Counted from the stretch's first letter, positions 1 to 11,195 are shown. The stretch is 64,000 bases of DNA from Globisporangium splendens (GCA_006386115.1 VFIW01000052.1:248001-312000), one strand, 5' to 3'. Notes: generated by a model from the sequence alone, not told the origin. Numbers and translations are program-made.

Positions 1-240
1 CTTTAAGTGCTTGCAAAGCCTCCTTCTGGAGATGGATACAGTGCAGCTCCTCCTTCTGGGTGGACTGGTGGAGATGGGAGAGAAGCTATTGAAGCTCTAA
101 ATAAGTTTCATGAAGATCGTTCCTCACTCGCTCCGGGACCTGTTAGACCATCCCCGTGCAGCTTGCTTCAGGGGCAAACTGCTAGGCAAAGGCGAATCTC
201 ACTTCTTCACTTGCCTTGAAGTCGAGACATCAACACAAGC

Positions 241-693
241 ATGAACACGAATGGAGTTCAACAAGCGCTGGCTGTGCTAGGCAGACTACCAGCCCACCCT
301 GTGTTTTTGAATCAACCCATCAATATTGTCGTGGCGACTCAAGACGCTGTCGACGCATTCGGAGCTTCAATCCAACAAATGTACCTGCACCAAAAGAACC
401 CAACATATGTCACAACACTGCTGGATACTGTCAGCGATTTGTATGCTCTCATCGTCCACAAGAGTATGCGAGGCAAATTCGTGCTGGAGTCGTGGGCGGT
501 GAGACTTCAGCATCAGCTCGATGATATCAACGAGTTTGTCTCGAATTGCGAATCCAGGAAAAGGAGCCACCGGTTGAAAAAGCAGCACAAAGAACGCAAG
601 GCAGCGAGAAGGTACGCGTTTCAGATCAAGCTACTCTCCAGAAGTGTGGTGTTTTTCCGTGCACAAGATGCCGAAACTCCCACTTCTAGTTAG
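241..693 (+). CDS. small helical hypothetical protein (150 aa)
   Basis: I do not recognise a named family. The frame is open for 150 codons from an ATG. It predicts a mostly alpha-helical protein with a hydrophobic N-terminal third and a very basic C-terminal stretch (residues about 103-125, rich in Lys and Arg) that could be a nuclear-localisation or membrane-binding patch. Its middle part (LLDTVSDLYALIV and following) resembles the corresponding helix of the small genes at 2976-3350 and 10758-11195, so it may be a diverged member of that local family. The similarity is weak and was judged by eye. No intron is needed. It lies at the window edge next to a LINE fragment. Function unknown. Confidence 0.4.
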   Translation: MNTNGVQQALAVLGRLPAHPVFLNQPINIVVATQDAVDAFGASIQQMYLHQKNPTYVTTLLDTVSDLYALIVHKSMRGKFVLESWAVRLQHQLDDINEFVSNCESRKRSHRLKKQHKERKAARRYAFQIKLLSRSVVFFRAQDAETPTSS

Positions 694-1231
694 TTGCCGA
701 CGAACAGTGCAAACCCTGGCACCAGAAACCACTCGAAGCACGATATGTGTGTGCGGGTAACTCCGCCGACAAAGCTGATTCAGCATCCCTCTATAATACT
801 GTCGAGGGGTCATTCAAGCTACTAGACGAGCACGCAAATGTATTGGTGAGGTTGCCAATAAGTGAATGAATGTATATGCCTGCTTTTCGATAAAACGATT
901 TGTTTTCTTCTTTCGCGATGCTTCAAAACGTTGCGTCTCATCGTCTCTTCAAAAGAATAAAGGGATTGGCACTTTGTGAGCGCATAACTGGCTTCTTTGG
1001 CAAACTAGAAAGAAACCAGCCAATGCGTTTTTCTGCTCAGTGTTTAAAACGTCATTAGCATTCTCGAATGTCAAGCAGCAAAGCAACTCCAAGTGATCTT
1101 CTTTTGTGCTAACATCCGCCTGCACAAACCCAATTCAAAGGACAAGTTGCCAACAACTGCGGTCAGCATCGGTATAAACAAATCGACCAGCATGTGTCAA
1201 ACCCAGCTCGGGTTGTACAAACAGCAATTGC
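694..1231. other. gene-free stretch
   Basis: No convincing coding frame, RNA gene or repeat is visible between the small hypothetical gene and the LINE 3' tail. The composition is ordinary mixed sequence with AT-rich patches. Confidence 0.5.
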
Positions 1232-2972
1232 TTTATTTCTTTATAAGGTGAGGTATATTTAGGTTCATCGTTGTGACCTACAATATCCATTCTCCTACCT
1301 AATCTTCATGACAAATTTCATATCGGAGTGTAAATGTGTCTATAGCGCGGATTGCAATAGATCACTTCTAACTGCCAAATAATCTTTGACCAGGATGGCA
1401 TGTTCTCGTGGTCCTACGTGAGGCTGCCTTGTGTTGTCCAATGACCTTGGGTCTTCCGAACTTCGCATAAGCCAATGCATGACGTCGTTAAGATCCTGGG
1501 TGAGATTGTTGAAAGCAGCTCTTTGAGTTGGGAAGTGAACCTGCGTTGAGGTTCTGGTGTCCATGGCTAGGTTGGCAGCTGAGTCCGCCATCTTGTTGAA
1601 GGCATAGTAGTGATGGTACCATCCTCGGATGTCGATGCAATCCGCGAGTCGTCGACTTGTCTGGTATAAACGTGCCAATCGGTGCTGTCGAGGGTACCGA
1701 TGCATTCGCTGTTGGGAGATAATGAGTGCACTGTCTCCAATCACGTACAACGGTTCGAAGTGACTGTGTTGGGCTTCTCGGAGTCCATGTATGAGACCCC
1801 AGTACTCGGCAAAGTTGTTGGTCGTGTCCTTCCTGCTATAAGCCATGCTGGCGGTCCAAATTAAACTGGCTGTGTGCGAGTCCTTGTGGACACGCACGAT
1901 AATGGATCCAGTCCCTCCTGGTCCTGGATTGCCGCGTGATCCATCATCGAAAACAACAGGTAAACGCCGCGAGTATCATTTGGAGTCAAGGGGATGGCGT
2001 CGGTTTGGCTGAGAAAGCAGTCGACATAGACCTTGAGAACTGCTGCAACCGTGTGACCGTCAGAGTCTCCAGCTTGCGCTTCAGCGAGTCGTGTGAGGTT
2101 TCGCATTCCTGCCTCTAATCTGGTCATCATGATCGCCATCTCAGAAGTCGATTTGATTGGATCCGAATCCATGCGTCGCAGATGCGCACACCAAATGGCA
2201 TGTATGAGCGACGCGCTCATATATCGCCACAACATGTGTGCGACGGGATAGAGATGATCTTGGAGATGTTCATTGGAGAACTTGTGTCCGATAATGTGTC
2301 TCTTGATCGTGGTCCATGCATGCCTTGGAGTATCTGGTAGATCCAGACTGAAGATCCAGATTGCGGGGTCTTGACCAGGAGTGATTCCGATCTTCGCCCA
2401 TAGCGCATAAAAGTAGTTCCACACGAGTTTGGCTTTCGGACACTCCCAGAGTAGATGTTGAACAGAAGATTGGACAACTTGGGAACATTCGGGATTCGAG
2501 CAGGATAGATCAACTTTCTCATAGTTCCACATGGAGAGTCGGTTGGCTTTCAGCCGGAGAAGAGTCTGAGCCGTATAAGCAGTAATCCCTTGGATGTTGT
2601 GTAATTCGCTCCATTGGATTAATTGTAGTCCTGGCCACAGAGATCCTGCTGTATGGACAGCTTTGTTGACTGCTGCATCTCGAGTATCTTTGCAAATTTG
2701 TGTCCTCGTTGCTGCAACTTGTTGCCGATAGAAAGATCTGGTCGTATTGTATCGTCCGTTGCCACCCCATAGTTGCACGATTCTTGTGAAACGCGGATGT
2801 GCATGGAACGACACCTTCTGCCCGTTCAAGTCTCTTGTTGCCATGACGTCACAGTCCATTGCGGAGTGAACTGTATGCGTAGCTTTGACTAGGGTCGTGT
2901 CGACGTGGGTCAGAGTTGCTTCACTGGTGTGCAGATGCCATTCGTGGTTATAATGGTGTTGCCCGTTGTACA
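1232..2972 (-). mobile_element. LINE fragment (3' end: RT thumb region, RNase H, 3' tail)
   Basis: This minus-strand piece matches the 3' third of the longer LINE at 3639-8233, from its position about 6490 to its 3' end. It is therefore a 5'-truncated insertion in opposite orientation. It encodes the region C-terminal to the reverse transcriptase and then an RNase H domain (NNFAEYWGLIHGL and VIGDSALIISQ carry the acidic active-site residues). A one-base deletion in a T-run just before the first RNase H motif (around 1940) shifts the frame, so it cannot make an active enzyme. Its tail ends in the shared sequence TATACCTCACC followed by a short A-rich tail. Its 5' end abuts the small helical-protein gene at 2976 and probably removed or displaced that gene's start. 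Confidence 0.85.
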
Positions 2973-2975
2973 CAA

Positions 2976-3350
2976 ATGGTTGATCTTGCAGCAATGGCTG
3001 TGAGTATCAACACACTAACCACGGGTACCGTCTTTGGATTTGGGGCACTCCTTTCGGCTGTGGCTGAAGAAACAAGACACGAAAGGGTGCATAAGCTCCT
3101 GCGACTATTGGATGCCACGTGGGAAAAAATCGTAGCGATGCAAATGAAGCAGAAGTATCTCTCCTTGGAGTCGGCGAAGCGCTTCGTACCACTGGTTGAG
3201 CTTGTCGAGTATGAATTGGATAGTCAGCAAAGGTTTATGGCCGGCCATGTGCTGCTTCCTGACGGACCAAGCGAGTGCGAGAAGACGCTGCGAGCTGAGG
3301 TTGCCTCGTTGAAGTTCATGAAGTTCTACCGAGCCGGTTCAGCGTTCTGA
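2976..3350 (+). CDS. small helical-protein family member, 5' end disrupted by LINE
   Basis: The open frame gives about 124 aa, with a hydrophobic N-terminal segment (residues about 8-25) and then amphipathic helices. It is clearly related to the 145-aa protein at 10758-11195: both share a W-containing motif (ATWEKI versus ATWERI), K-Y-L plus a Ser-Ala pair, the block LVELVEYEL versus LVEEVICYEL, and a C-terminal LKFMKF versus LKDLKF. The LINE fragment at 1232-2972 abuts the start, so the true N-terminus may be missing; the ATG used is simply the first one after the junction. The function is not known. The arrangement (short hydrophobic helix followed by a helical bundle) is reminiscent of helical signalling or membrane-acting domains, but that is only an impression. 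Confidence 0.5.
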   Translation: MVDLAAMAVSINTLTTGTVFGFGALLSAVAEETRHERVHKLLRLLDATWEKIVAMQMKQKYLSLESAKRFVPLVELVEYELDSQQRFMAGHVLLPDGPSECEKTLRAEVASLKFMKFYRAGSAF

Positions 3351-3623
3351 CAAGTGTCCAAAGTATTCACCATGGCACTACTAAAGCTGAAGAATCATCA
3401 TGGCATTCTCGACAGCTGCAACTGTAACGCGTGCGGCATCATTTGTTACAACGTCAACAGTGCGAGGATATTGCATCCTAAAATAACCCACTCGATCTGC
3501 TCGCAGTGCGATAAACCGCTGTTTGCAGCGCGCTGCTAGCCCAGCGCAGCGAGGTACTCCCTTAAGAGAGGGAGAGGGGTGTAGTTGACGCTTTGAGGGT
3601 GTCACTGCCGGTTGGCCGCTTTC

Positions 3624-3638
3624 GGATTGGGTGGTTGG
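3624..3638. repeat. left target-site duplication of the LINE
   Basis: The 15-mer GGATTGGGTGGTTGG occurs here and again directly after the LINE 3' tail. This defines the insertion boundaries to the base. Confidence 0.9.
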
Positions 3639-6600
3639 TCAGAGCATTCCATCGGCAGCATCACACCTACTACTATACACTGCCTTCAGGTGACAGTGCC
3701 AGCAGTAGGCTCGACCGGTGGCACTGCAGCAATGACCATCTCGACTGGGTTCGCAGCGTCTACCAAAGCGTAGCTGGTCCATTCTCCGATCACAATGGAG
3801 TCACGATCCGTGTAGCTGCTCCTGACAAGGTGATCCAAAGCAAGAAACCTCGAGTTGTCTATCCACTTCCGAAGAATGCAGCGGCGCATGCGGCGAGCAT
3901 TGGAAAAGATTTCTTCGAAAAAGCTCATGATCAACTTGATGAATTACGTGGACGTTACTCTTCGCCTCGTGATTATGCTCTAGCCACAGCAAATTGGTGG
4001 GATGAAGCCAAGATCGCGCTCAGGATCGGGTACCTTGAAGCTAAAAAATCGTACATCGCCAGATTGAATCAAGGATACAAGAAGAAAATCCAGAGGTTGC
4101 AACGACGCCTCTCAGAATCGGAAGTGCAGATGCTCGATCACTCTGGTGGAGCGGTGGGTGATCAAAACGTGGAGTTGTCGCAAGAGTTTCTTACCACCGC
4201 CACGAGTATTCGTCGTGCCATTGCAGAATGCAAATCTAAGTGGCAGGCATCAAAACGGGGCCGCATTTTTCGGGAGCACATGCATCATGAACGAAAAACG
4301 AGCAAATCCTTCTACAAGCGTATCTCGACCAAGTTCCTAGATAACACTATCTTCACACTCGGTGGCACAGCGACTTACGGACCCATGCGTTCACGAGAAC
4401 TTGCTGACGACATGGGAGAAGGATGGAAATCAATCATGCAACAGGCGCTCACTCTGCAAACTGACATCGATCAAATCCTTGATCCAGGAACAGCTATTCC
4501 TCCGTCGGACAGATTAGGCTTCCTGCTCAAACCGATCAATTCGAGTGAGATTAAACAGGCTGTGAAGAAACGCAAGAGAAGCAAAGCTCACGGTCCTGAC
4601 GAACTCGGCAACGACTGGTACAAAGACCACTGCGACGAGATTACCGGTCTATTCGAGCGACTTTTCAACTTGTGGATACCCGAATGCGTTCTACCAAGTT
4701 CGTTCAGTGGAGCTCATATTCACTGCATAAAAAGTCCGTCTCTGCTGCGTCGCCGCTGGGCTACAGGCCAATCGCACTCCTCAACTCGGATTACAAAATA
4801 TTCACACGGATATTTGCAACCAGATTACGAACCGTGCTCCCTTGGCTTATCCATCACATGCAAGCTGGTTTCGTTCCAGGGCGAGCAATCCCGACTACGA
4901 TCGATGTGTTATTGGCTGCACAACAGCGGGCCACGAGCGACCCCGCCATGTCCAAAGCGATCGCGTTGCTTCTTGATTTTGCTAAAGCCTATGATTCACT
5001 CGATCGCAGCTTTCTGGCACAAGCGCTCCAGCATCTTGGGTTTCCATTGAAGTTCGTACACTTAGTGAAGGTGTTACACTCTCAAACCACTTACAAGTTC
5101 ATTGTCAACGGTTTCCTGTCGAGAAAGTACAACGTAACATCCGGAATTCGTCAAGGATGTCCGCTGGTCCCTCTTCTCTTCATCTTGGCATTAGAGGTTC
5201 TTTATCGGAAAATCGAAGCGAGTGACGAAATACACGGCGTTGAACTCGAGGCAGCAGGATGCGCAACTGAAGTCAGACTTGGAGGATACGCAGACGACAC
5301 GACCATTTATCTTAGCGATCCCAAGGATATTAGTGCCGTGTTTGCAATCCTGGACAAATACGGAGCAGCTTCTGGGCTTCGAGTCAATCGGCACAAATCT
5401 GCAGTATTACCGCTGAACAAGGAATTTAGCCCCACCAAAGAGTCAGTCAGTGGCATTCATGTGCTACAACGTGAGGAACATTGCCGCTACCTCGGCATCC
5501 AAGTCGGACAAACGCCTTCGAATGCAAGTAACTGGTCCAAGTGCATTCAAGCCTTACGTGTCAGACTTCGACTTGCGCGTCTCAAAACTCACTCTGTCGC
5601 CCAACGCGCAGCAATTGCCAGTGCCGTCATCATGCCCAAAGTGCTTTACGTGGCCAGGCACTCTTGGCCCTCTACGGCTATTGTCAATCAGCTACACGAC
5701 CTAGTGAAACAATTTGTCTGGGGCTCAAGGAACGGTAAGCCTGCGAAACCGTGGATGAAGGAAGAACAAGCTGAGCTCAAAAAAATGAATGGAGGCTTGT
5801 CAGTACCCAACATCAGAACTGAGCTGATGACGATGAGTGCCACAGCAGTCTCCAAATGGTCACTCACAACCTCTCACATCGATCAGGTCATCGGGGAAAT
5901 CTTGCTGCACAACACAAGGGCTTCTTCGACGTACATCACGCCGCTCGATGCAATTCCAAGGCGGCCACCCCAGCTTCGTGATAACATGTGGACAACTGGC
6001 GCAGCATTGTGTGCGTCGCTCCATTCTCGACCCTATGAGCCCAGAGAACGTGATAATGTACGTTGGTGTTACGAGCGCTTCAAGTCGACAATTGTGCAGA
6101 CTCAATGGGACGGCGATGTGTTCCAGATCGACCTCAGCTCTAAAATGTCTGACAGGCTTCCAGGTATCATCGTTGAAGGACGAAAGCTACGTGGGACATT
6201 CTGTGCAGAATGGCTGCCATACATGACCTCGACTGCAGATGGGTGGCTTCTTGATTCCAACGGCTCCCCTTACAAGCTTGCTCACTCGCAATTACCAGTT
6301 GGAACAGCACAACTGGGTGACATACTTCGATGGGAGTGGATAAGACCAGGAGTGCTTAACTTCATCCCAACATGTGGAATCTCCGGATTCTCCCGGCCGT
6401 CTATTCGAGCGCTCGAGCGGTTACGTGCTACGTTGGTATCCAACTTCCCACAGCTTCTGTATCGACCACAGCAAACAAATGTGCTTCGGCTGTACAACGG
6501 GCAACGTCACTATAACCACGAATGGCATCTGCACACCAGCGAAGCAACTCTGACCCACGTCGACACGACCCTAGTCAAAGCTACGCATACAGTTCACTCC

Positions 6601-8233
6601 GCAACGGACTGTGACGTCATGGCAACAAGAGACTTGAACGGGCAGAAGGTGTCGTTCCATGCACACCCACGTTTCACAAGAATCGTGCAACTATGGGGTG
6701 GCAACGGACGATACAATACGATCAGATCTTTCTATCGGCAACAAGTTGCAGCAACGAGGACACAAATTGGCAAAGATACTCGAGATGCAGCAGTAAACAA
6801 AGCTGTCCATACAGCAGGATCTCTGTGGCCAGGACTGCAATTAATCCAATGGAGCGAATCACACAACATCCCAGGGATTACTGCTTACACGGTCCAGACT
6901 CATCTCCGACTGAAAGCCAACCGACTCTCCATGTGGAACTAGGAGAAAGCTGATCTATCCTGCTCGAATCCCGAATGCTCCCAAATTGTCCAATCTTCTG
7001 TTCAACATCTATTCTGGGAGTGTTCGAAAGCCAAACTGGTGTGGAACTACTTTTATGCGCTATGGGCGAAGATCGGAATCACTCCTGGTCACGACCCCGC
7101 AATCTAGATCTTCAGTCTGGATCTACCAGATACTCCAAGGCATGCATGGACCACGATCAAGAGACACATTATCGGACACAAGTGCTCCAATGAACATCTC
7201 CAAGACCACCTCTATCCCGTCGCACACATGCTGTGGCGATATATGAGCGCGTCGCTCATACATGCCATTTGGTGTGCGCATCTGCGACGCATGGATTCGG
7301 ATCCAATCGAATCGACTTCTGAGATGGCGATCATGATGACCAGATTAGAGGCAGGAATGCGAAACTTCACACGACTCGCTGAAGCGCAAGCTGGAGACTC
7401 GGACGGTCACACGGTTGCAGCAGTTCTCAAGGTCTATGTCGACTGCTTTCTCAGCCAAACCGACGCCATCCCCTTGACTCCAAATGATACTCGCGGCGTT
7501 TACCTGTTGTTTTTCGATGGTGGATCACGCGGCAATCCAGGACCAGGGGGGACTGGATCCATTATCGTGCGTGTCCATAAGGACTCGCACACAGCCAGTT
7601 TAATTTGGGCCGCGAGCATGGCATATACCAGGAAGGACACGACCAACAACTTTGCCGAGTACTGGGGTCTCATACACGGACTCCGAGAAGCCCAACACAG
7701 TCACTTCGAACCGTTGTACGTGATTGGAGACAGTGCACTGATTGTCTCCCAACAGCGAATGCATCGGTCCCCTCGACAGCACCGATTGGCACGTTTATAC
7801 CTGACAAGTCGACGACTCGCGGATTGCATCGACATCCGAGGATGGTACCATCAATACCGTGCCTTCAACAAGATGGCGGACTCAGCCGCCAACCTAGCCA
7901 TGGACACCAGAACCTCAACGCAGGTTCACTTCCCAACTCAAAGAGCTGCTTTCAACAATCTCGCCCAGGATCTTGACAGCGATGTCCTGCATTGGCTTAT
8001 GCGAAGTTCGGAAGACCCAAGGTCATTGGACAACACAAGGCAGCCTCACGTAGGACCACGAGAACATGCCATCCTGGTCAAAGATTATTTGGCAGTTAGA
8101 AGTGACCTAGTGCAATCCGCGCTATAGACACATTTACACTCCGATATGAAATTTGTCATAAAGATTAGGTAGGAGAATGGATATTGTAGGTCACGTAGAT
8201 GAACCTAAATATACCTCACCTTACAAAGATAAA
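3639..8233 (+). mobile_element. 5'-truncated APE-type LINE with RNase H
   Basis: A non-LTR retrotransposon copy of 4,595 bp, flanked by identical 15-bp direct repeats. The 5' end is cut inside the apurinic-endonuclease domain: only its last part remains, with the conserved SDHNGV motif. The reverse transcriptase follows (SGIRQGCPL and the catalytic GYADDTTIYL), then a C-terminal region and an RNase H domain (DGGSRGNPG, NNFAEY, GDSALIV). The 3' end carries the block TGAACCTAAATATACCTCAC and a short A-rich tail. TSD length, 5' truncation and tail all fit target-primed reverse transcription. It sits between members of the small helical-protein gene family. Confidence 0.93.
3641..8127 (+). pseudogene. 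LINE ORF2-type polyprotein, inactivated
   Basis: Reading through the element gives endonuclease remnant, reverse transcriptase and RNase H. Three defects are visible. A one-base loss in an A-run near 4730 switches the reading frame between the linker and the reverse transcriptase (CIK to KKSVSAASPLGYRP). A nonsense codon replaces Tyr near 6940; the other copy reads MWNYEK here. A second nonsense codon replaces Trp near 7107; the other copy reads PAIWIF here. The downstream RNase H part (7228-8127) stays in the same frame as the reverse transcriptase. The copy is non-autonomous now. The remaining high similarity to the inverted fragment suggests both insertions are fairly young. Confidence 0.85.
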
Positions 8234-8248
8234 GGATTGGGTGGTTGG
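8234..8248. repeat. right target-site duplication of the LINE
   Basis: Second copy of GGATTGGGTGGTTGG, immediately after the A-rich LINE tail. Confidence 0.9.
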
Positions 8249-8290
8249 AGAGCGATCCCTCGTTTTGATAAAGCAATATTTTGTTCGGTA

Positions 8291-8348
8291 TCATCATTTT
8301 GTCGATCAAGACAATATTGAAAAATTGTATTGAACGACAAAATGATGA
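8291..8348. repeat. 58-bp hairpin (inverted repeat, no loop)
   Basis: Two 29-base arms meet with essentially no spacer: the left arm begins TCATCATTTTGTCG and the right arm ends CGACAAAATGATGA. The arms pair with about four mismatches. It could be a foldback MITE remnant, a cruciform-forming palindrome or a transcript hairpin. It lies just downstream of the LINE. Confidence 0.75.
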
Positions 8349-9626
8349 GTCATATTTTTACATAATTTACCTTTCTTCTTCACTTCTGATGACTATTTGG
8401 TTGCATGATTGACAACTACATTTTAGGCAACTGAAGGAAGAAATTAGGTATAATTTAGGTCTGAAAAAAAGGCACCAAGAATCTGACCATTCAGTCTGCG
8501 ACAGCCAGATACGTCTTCAATTGGTCCATTGAGAACGAACCCATGGCCACTGCATGACGTTTGTTCCACGAGCGCGTAGAAAGAACCACATTTGTTCGAA
8601 ACCCTTTTCAAGCGGTTTTTATTCCAAGAGCCAACACGCGAAGGCTTCAACGACCGTTGTTTCGAAAGCTTACAAGCAACGCCTTTCAGCGATGTTTGAT
8701 CCTGGCTTACGTGCGGTCAGAAACGCGCCGAAAGGGACATGTAATAGTGAGAGATATCAGAGGAACACAAGACAATGCGCAAAAGAAAGCGATTTGAGAG
8801 AGCAGGTACAACTCTATGAAATGTTTAAATTCATATGATTAAGTTTTAGATTACAAGCTTTAACGCAGTATGAGAGAGCTCACTAAATTGAATTCTCCGC
8901 AAATTTTAGAGATCCTCTCGTAGACGTAATTGATTTTCGAATAGGGCTCTATTTTCATTCTTCAAGGAACAAGACGGTATCTTTTTAAAAGATCTATGGA
9001 CTTTCAGAGTTTGCACTGTTTTTTCTATCAAAAGAAAAAACAAAAACATGGAAAGATGTTTTTTGGCTTTGGTTTTTGAGTGAAGTACAGAATATTAACA
9101 TTTTTCTTCGCTTATAAATGCACAGTTGACATGATATACCTCACTCGTTTTCAGCGACATAAAAACAATATAACACTACAACTGTCTCCGTTCTCTATGC
9201 CTTGTGCAGAAGTTGGAAATGAATATGTGGGGTGAATTATGATAAAAACCAAGTGTATCTAATTATTATAATACGTCGTAGTGTATAGTTTTGCGTGTCC
9301 ATAGAAGAAAAAGACGTGTTGAACACAACACAACAGCTGTACATATCTTTGTCCATCAGACGAAAAGGAGTGCAACCCCATGATTTCTGTCCGCACTGTA
9401 AGGCAGCAGCGAGCAAGGTTGCCTTCAGGTGAAGCCTACCTCTTTCAAACTGGCAGATTCCTTCAGCAGGATGCAATTGCAAGTCACAACTATATTTTCC
9501 TTGTTTTTTTGGCACGCACAATCGCAGTGAATGGCCATCTATGGAACACTTTAACGAATGTAGCATGAGGAAGATCTGCTAAGGATACCAAGTGAATGGA
9601 TGTGGCACATCATAAAAACTTAAAAA
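8349..9626. other. gene-free AT-rich stretch
   Basis: Only short, mutually contradictory open frames occur here. Nothing resembles a conserved protein, and I see no tRNA or terminal-repeat structure. Confidence 0.5.
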
Positions 9627-9726
9627 CACCTCACTGTCAGCAGTGTTAATGAGACTCAGGAATTCTTAATCCATATGTAGATCAAAAGTAAAATAGTATT
9701 ACATTATCTCTCTCTCTCTCTTTCAC
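9627..9726 (-). repeat. dispersed repeat, copy 1
   Basis: The reverse complement of this stretch matches 53150-53242. The shared core is TAAGAATTCCTGAGTCTCAT, preceded by a GA-rich microsatellite and TGATCTACA, and followed by CTGCTGA and GTGAGG. A conserved core next to a (GA)n tract in two distant places suggests a short interspersed element or its tail. No target-site duplication was found. Confidence 0.7.
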
Positions 9727-9990
9727 CAAGTGAATGGATACACTGCTTGTGTGGTGTCGGTGCAACCCCGCGCCTTATATCAATGCCTTCTCATTTCCAA
9801 ATTTCTCGGCAAGCAGCAAGTCAACTCCGTCGCTTCCACCTGCGCAAGCAATTCGTGCTGCAAGCATTGGAACCACTGATACAAAACGACCAGCTGAAGC
9901 TCGTGCTATTGTGTGCGGAAAAACTTTGGGTATACCTGCAAGATGGTGAGGCGTATGCTGAAGAAAGTTGGCCGCACTAACCACATTGGG

Positions 9991-10337
9991 TGAAATGGCC
10001 ACCTGTTACGCAAATAGTTGCTCTTGCAGCGTCTGCTTCGAGTGTCGTCGCATTATTTGCGGAGACCGCAGTTGAATTTGGAGATTTGCTTCGGACATGG
10101 ACACGGAAGGGTACAAAAGCCCCGGAGCTCTTGGCGTGGTATGGAACAAATCGTCGATGTGCGAGTGAAGCAGAAATTCCCATAGACAGAGACTGCGATG
10201 TGTCTTGGCTCTTGGGTGAACGCGCTGTGCAGCATATGTTGAGTGCACGATCACACGTTTTCTCCTGACGGACTGATATGGAAGAAGACGCTGTGAGACA
10301 ATTTGACGCGCTGAAGTTGAAGTTCGATCAAGCATGT
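9991..10337 (+). pseudogene. decayed copy of the small helical-protein gene
   Basis: Nucleotide alignment by eye to the gene at 2976-3350 shows shared blocks in the same order: CAAATAGTTGCTCTTGCAGC near the start, ATGTGCGAGTGAAGCAGAAA in the middle, and TCCTGACGGA plus AGAAGACGCTG at the end. The intervening frame shifts several times and the C-terminal part has stops, so no full protein can be read. It is the third member of the family in the first 11 kb and points to tandem duplication and decay. Confidence 0.6.
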
Positions 10338-10645
10338 GGTTCATAATGATTGCAAGCTGCCTTATTTAACATAACATGCAATCAAAGCCCGATGAGTTCA
10401 GAATCTCGGGTTATATCCACAATGCCACGGCGACCTTTCAGGGGCTTGCGAATGGCTCCCAGTCCATTACGTCGAGTAACAGCTGGCCGTTAAATAGCGG
10501 ATTCAAAGGTTCGATCTTGAAAAGGCGAAGAGCCAGTCCAAATTGTCATGCCAAAGTACGCATGCAGCATGAATGGAAAATTCTTCAAGAGGGGGCACTG
10601 TGAAACTGTTACTGAATGTTGAAGTCCCGATACAACACTCCATCT

Positions 10646-10660
10646 CTCATTTCCCAATTC
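10646..10660 (+). promoter_or_regulatory. Inr/FPR-like oomycete core promoter
   Basis: CTCATTTCCCAATTC fits the oomycete initiator plus flanking-promoter-region pattern. It lies about 100 bp upstream of the ATG at 10758. The inverted duplicate has a diverged but equivalent element (CTCATTACCGATTTCGC, minus strand, about 31102-31118) although that stretch lies outside the near-identical arm. Confidence 0.55.
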
Positions 10661-10757
10661 GCGAAGAAGGCAAGCACACCAGTTCAGTAACTACGCTTTG
10701 GGCAATCGTCCACCATCCAGAATAGATTCCCGTCCTCAACACACACCCGCCAACACG

Positions 10758-11195
10758 ATGAGCTCTCCACAAGACAGCTCCAGCCTCAACGACCTTCTTC
10801 AGTGCGCACCTGTCATTGCAGATATCGTCGCGCCTGGACTAGGGAGCACCGTCGTACTCGCGACATCGTTTTTCCAGTATCTGGTGGATCATGTTCGAGA
10901 ACACGAAGCGCTCAAGACAGATCAGCTCATGGAGTGTTTGGGTGCCACGTGGGAGAGGATCCGCACGGAGCAAACGCAAGAGAAATACCTCACGAGAGAT
11001 TCGGCCGAGCAGTTTATTTCGCTGGTTGAGGAGGTCATCTGTTACGAGTTGAAGTGCCAGCAAAGATCCATCCCGAATCCATGCTCCAATAAGAAGAAGC
11101 TTCTGGAAAAAAAAGTCGACGCCCTGAAGGATCTCAAGTTCGTAAGAGTTGAAGGCGGCGTGTCAGCTCATGCAGTGAGTTCCGTCTGCAGTTGA
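10758..11195 (+). CDS. small helical-protein family member (145 aa), arm A copy
   Basis: An intact intronless frame from the ATG after the Inr-like promoter. The protein starts with a short polar leader, then a hydrophobic segment (residues about 14-38, including VIADIVAPGLGSTVVL), then amphipathic helices with ATWERI, a Ser-Ala-Gln block and SLVEEVICYEL. The end is Lys-rich and finishes near LKFVRVEGG. It is the best-preserved member of the local family (relatives at 2976-3350 and 9991-10337, possibly 241-693). I do not recognise a database family. A hydrophobic helix followed by a helical bundle is seen in several membrane-acting or signalling adaptor domains, but nothing here proves such a role. 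The near-identical second copy is at 30570-31007 on the minus strand. Confidence 0.65.
   Translation: MSSPQDSSSLNDLLQCAPVIADIVAPGLGSTVVLATSFFQYLVDHVREHEALKTDQLMECLGATWERIRTEQTQEKYLTRDSAEQFISLVEEVICYELKCQQRSIPNPCSNKKKLLEKKVDALKDLKFVRVEGGVSAHAVSSVCS

Noticed and set aside
7..219. Open frame of 70 codons at the left edge
   Set aside because: No ATG before the repeated CCTTCTGG phrase and no family features; too little to support a gene.
1221..2999. Possible target-site duplication around the LINE fragment (CAGCAATTGCT versus CAGCAATGGCT)
   Set aside because: Imperfect, and the right-hand copy lies 17 bases inside what appears to be small-gene sequence; not strong enough to call.
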